Source: JAAUTT01 sp038213375
Lineage (GTDB): Bacteria > Bacteroidota > Bacteroidia > Bacteroidales > JAAUTT01
Reading direction: 5' to 3'
DNA length: 64,000 nt
NCBI GenBank assembly: GCA_038213375.1
Contig: JBBQTB010000011.1
Coordinates: forward strand, 73,883 to 137,882
The translations under genes and the position numbers were made by a program. Positions 62,005 to 64,000 of this stretch are shown piece after piece (position 1 is the stretch's first letter; every line of letters starts with the position of its first letter). Under the pieces are notes generated by a model. The model was not told where the DNA came from, did no database searches, and saw only the letters and a list, made by a program, of their open reading frames with translations.

Positions 62005-62556
62005 TTATCGTAATTTTTTAATATCCTGAACAATTTCAGCCAAGTCATTATTAAGCTGATGTCCGCGCCCAACAATTTTTCGAATTGTAGCATGTGGAAG
62101 TTGTTTAGCATAAAGTGCGAGATGTGAGAAGGGTACTATCTCATCATTAGTGCTGTGATAAAACAATATTGGAGTATTGGGTGGTAGTTTTGAAGCGAAA
62201 TCTTTATCTAATGTCATATCTTCATATTGCCAACCTCCTTCTCCTAAAAAAGGTATAGAGATAAAAAAAATACCGAGAATATTTTTATCGATCTTTTCTT
62301 TAGAGAGGTACTTTAATAGGAGATAACCACCAACTGAATGCCCCATCAGAATCACTTTACTTTCAATTTTTTTAAGTTCTTGATCAAATTTAACTTTCCA
62401 AAGATGATAATCAGGATCATTCTCATTTGGCATCTTGGGGTAATTAATATCATATGTTTTTTCCAAAGAATCATCCAGATATAAGGCTAGGTGCTTATCT
62501 GCTTCGTACGCACCTTCGCCTCCACCTTGAATAAATAATATAGTTGGCTTCTTCAT
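62005..62556 (-). CDS. alpha/beta hydrolase (RBBP9/YdeN-like)
   Basis: A 183-aa serine hydrolase. Core parts are ILFIQGGGEGAY, nucleophile elbow ILMGHSVGGYLLLKYLS (Ser near 74), a catalytic Asp in FYHSTNDEIVPFSHL and His in IVGRGHQLNNDL. The short length and the QGGG start match the RBBP9-type subgroup. Substrate unknown. It is a single gene with longer gaps on both sides, like the other small genes near the window end. Confidence 0.9.
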   Translation of the reverse strand: MKKPTILFIQGGGEGAYEADKHLALYLDDSLEKTYDINYPKMPNENDPDYHLWKVKFDQELKKIESKVILMGHSVGGYLLLKYLSKEKIDKNILGIFFISIPFLGEGGWQYEDMTLDKDFASKLPPNTPILFYHSTNDEIVPFSHLALYAKQLPHATIRKIVGRGHQLNNDLAEIVQDIKKLR

Positions 62557-62929
62557 AGCATGTTATTCATTTAATTATTAGTAGATTAATTATTATTTAT
62601 AAACACATTAATTTAAATTATGTTTTTCGGAGTCAGGATTTCTAATTGTTGCCAATGTTTGGCGCTTGGCGAAGAAGTGGAATTACTCACAAATGTAATT
62701 GTTTATTAAAGGTGTTTATGATTTTCCATTCGAAGCACTAAACTGTCTGCCAGCACTATACTTGATACGAAGCACAAAGCTTCATTTAAGCACTGAGTCC
62801 GCTTTTTTGCCAATCGCTTGTGTGCGGTTCGTTGTTCTCGTTTAAATTCCTGTGAACCACAATTACTATATAAGTTTTATTGGTTGGGTTGAGTATGTAA
62901 ATTGCTTTTTTTACTTATAATCCCTTTAC
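62557..62929. other. non-coding gap with repeated GCACT/GAAGC motifs
   Basis: About 370 bp without a coding frame. It holds repeated TTGCCAAT (near 62650 and 62808), repeated AGCACT/GAAGCAC motifs between 62730 and 62800, and a small hairpin GAAGC-ACAAA-GCTTC (62769-62783). The motif mix is like degenerate attC-type intergenic repeats of Bacteroidota, but pairing is too weak to call one. Confidence 0.35.
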
Positions 62930-63319
62930 TTATCCTTCATATTTGTGGAATTCTGTAATTGTAAGATAATAACCATCTAAGTCTCTTAACGAAAATTCTT
63001 TTCTTAATGAATTTCGGTTTTGGTGAACTTCTTCTTCTACTTTGGAGCCAACTTCGTCAACATTCTTTCTAATAGCATCCATATTGTCAGTTCTAATATA
63101 AAGTAATAAACCGTTCCCAGCTGTTATACTTTGGTTTGTCAATGAAGGATGACCGTGTTCTCCCCACTTGTGAAGACAAAGAATAATTTCATTTTCTTCC
63201 GATTGTAAAACGGCAAAGTCTTTTCCATCATGGGCATTCTGAAATCCAAATACTTGTTGATACCATTTGGCACTTGCTTCAATATCTTTTACTGCAATTA
63301 TTGGGTCAATTCGTGTCAT
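62930..63319 (-). CDS. VOC-family (glyoxalase/bleomycin-resistance fold) protein
   Basis: A 129-aa protein with two beta-alpha-beta-beta-beta modules: ITIAVKDIEASAKWYQQVFG-like start (PIIAVKDIEASAKWYQQVFG) and LLLYIRTDNMDAIRKNVDEV, ending FSLRDLDGYYLTITEFHK. The D-x-D-G-Y-Y-L-T-I ending is typical. Metal-binding positions at His and Glu are partly visible (LHKWGEHGHPS; ITEFHK). Substrate unknown. It is a single gene between two non-coding gaps with palindromic sequence. Confidence 0.9.
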   Translation of the reverse strand: MTRIDPIIAVKDIEASAKWYQQVFGFQNAHDGKDFAVLQSEENEIILCLHKWGEHGHPSLTNQSITAGNGLLLYIRTDNMDAIRKNVDEVGSKVEEEVHQNRNSLRKEFSLRDLDGYYLTITEFHKYEG

Positions 63320-63353
63320 AATTTTTAATTTTAGAGAATATTCGTCTTTTTAC

Positions 63354-63446
63354 ATTGAACGCTATCAGACAGGGCTTGGCTTGGTTGGTTTTTGGTGGGC
63401 CTTGTGCGTTGGCAAACCAATCACCATTAGCCCGTGTTAGATGTTC
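63354..63446. repeat. attC-like imperfect palindrome between the VOC and OsmC genes
   Basis: The ends ATTGAAC (63354-63360) and GTTAGAT (63436-63442) resemble the simple sites RYYYAAC and GTTRRRY of integron attC. Inside, CAGGGC (near 63370) pairs with GCCCG (near 63430), and the middle is imperfectly self-complementary (TTGGTTGG/CCAA). On the opposite strand ATCTAAC fits the left consensus fully. One mismatch in either reading and no integrase in sight make this tentative. Confidence 0.4.
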
Positions 63447-63462
63447 TTTGTTTTTATGTGTG

Positions 63463-63870
63463 CTAATTGTCAGTCGTTTTAGTTATTGCGTTATGATGAA
63501 CTGGGAAGTTTGCAGAGTTAGCAATAAAACATAATTCGTTTGCTTTTTTATGTAATTCATTTGCCTTTTTTGTCATTGAAATTTCTGTAACAGTAACAAT
63601 TGGGTTTAATGTAACTTCTGTAAAATGTCCACCTCCATTTGAGGTTTCAACCATTATTCCTGTCGCATTGTCCACATAATCAATTACGATTACTCCTGCT
63701 TCTGCACACAAATGCAAATACCAAAGCATATGGCATGATGAAAGTGAGGCAACTAATAAGTCTTCTGGATTATGTTTTGTTTTGTCACCAAGAAATGCTG
63801 GGTCAGATGAACCCCAAATTTCAGCCTTATTGTCCACAAAAATTGAATGACTTCTATCAAATGCGTATTC
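63463..63870 (-). pseudogene. OsmC-family protein, 5' end cut by a mobile element
   Basis: The protein from DRSHSIFVDNKAEIWGSSDP to the C-terminus is a good OsmC/Ohr-type peroxiredoxin: HNPEDLLVASLSSCHMLWYL HLCAEAG carries the first Cys and KKANELCFIANS the second. But OsmC proteins begin with a further 25-30 residues (a beta-hairpin ending near YDRSH), and here the gene meets a repeat at about 63870. A possible start 7 codons inside the repeat (MTVLLFPEYAF) does not resemble the family. I therefore call it truncated, although a shorter protein could still be made. Confidence 0.7.
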
Positions 63871-64000
63871 CGGAAATAAAAGGACAGTCATTCCGGGAAT
63901 TGGCGGACAATGATTCCGGGAATAAAAGGACAGTCATTCCGTTTTTGGGCGGACAGTCATTCCGGAAATAAAAGGACAGTGATTCCGGGAATAAAAGGAC
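63867..64000. repeat. repeat array, probably the end of another IS21-type element
   Basis: Three near-identical units begin with ATTCCGG(A/G)AATAAAAGG then ACAGT(C/G)ATTCCG, at about 63867, 63912 and 63959, the last running off the window. They are separated by GGCGGACA-containing spacers. IS21-family elements carry such repeated transposase-binding sites near their ends. The array begins where the OsmC coding pattern stops, which supports an element boundary near 63870. The transposase genes would be beyond the window. Confidence 0.6.

Noticed and set aside
63639..63971. Plus-strand open frame of 110 codons at the window end
   Set aside because: It is antisense to the OsmC fragment and runs into the repeat array; no domain pattern.
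63867..64000. Possible CRISPR array
   Set aside because: The units are few, spacers are not unique (both carry GGCGGACA) and unit borders are uneven; terminal repeats of an IS fit better.

Overview
The window looks like chromosome from a Bacteroidota species, probably Bacteroidales or Marinilabiliales-like. The evidence is AT-rich DNA, a SusC/SusD pair with its own ECF sigma factor and FecR, a DUF2723 membrane protein, LytTR and PAS kinases, and promoters of the Bacteroidota type (TTG, about 20 nt, TAnnTTTG). No rRNA is present, so the genus cannot be named.

Left part (1 to about 25.5 kb): a genomic island abutting the 3' end of a tRNA-Pro(CGG) gene at 25558-25630. From the tRNA inward it carries a tyrosine recombinase, an RteC-like protein, a mini-protein resembling the alpha-CTD, an excisionase-like HTH protein, a replication initiator-like gene and a DnaC-like helicase loader. 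The initiator gene holds an array of TGCAC boxes spaced 22-23 bp beside an AT-rich stretch, which makes it a candidate origin. Then follow a glycosyltransferase, a stand-alone receiver protein and a run of defence cargo: an AbiE toxin-antitoxin pair, a type I restriction-modification operon (hsdM, hsdS, hsdR), and a block of unrecognised genes with two WYL-type regulators. The cargo is decaying. An IS21-family element with an 8-bp target duplication splits hsdM, hsdM also has a frameshift, and an IS3-family element has truncated another gene. The left end of the island is outside the window.

Middle part (25.7 to 44.5 kb): core chromosome with hldA/rfaE1, priA, pfkA, ispH and cmk. Two signalling blocks follow, converging on each other: a PAS kinase, CheY-like receiver and hybrid kinase on the plus strand, and a LytTR regulator, LytS-type kinase and LiaF-like membrane protein on the minus strand. 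Next come a polysaccharide deacetylase, a large DUF2723 protein and a secreted protein of unknown function. A 132-bp MITE-like element lies at 44.6 kb.

Right part (44.7 to 58 kb): one minus-strand polysaccharide-utilisation locus: ECF sigma factor, FecR anti-sigma, SusC with an STN signalling domain, SusD, a GH127 beta-L-arabinofuranosidase, a membrane-anchored SGNH hydrolase with TPR-like repeats, and a second, divergent GH127-like enzyme. It probably takes up and degrades an arabinofuranose-containing, possibly acylated, glycan.

Last part (58.2 to 64 kb): small single-domain accessory genes (DCC thiol-disulfide protein, DJ-1/PfpI, an ArsR-SRPBCC-DoxX-YdeI set, alpha/beta hydrolase, VOC, OsmC) with imperfect palindromes in some gaps. 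The window ends in a repeat array that looks like the end of another IS21-type element, which has cut off the 5' end of the OsmC gene.
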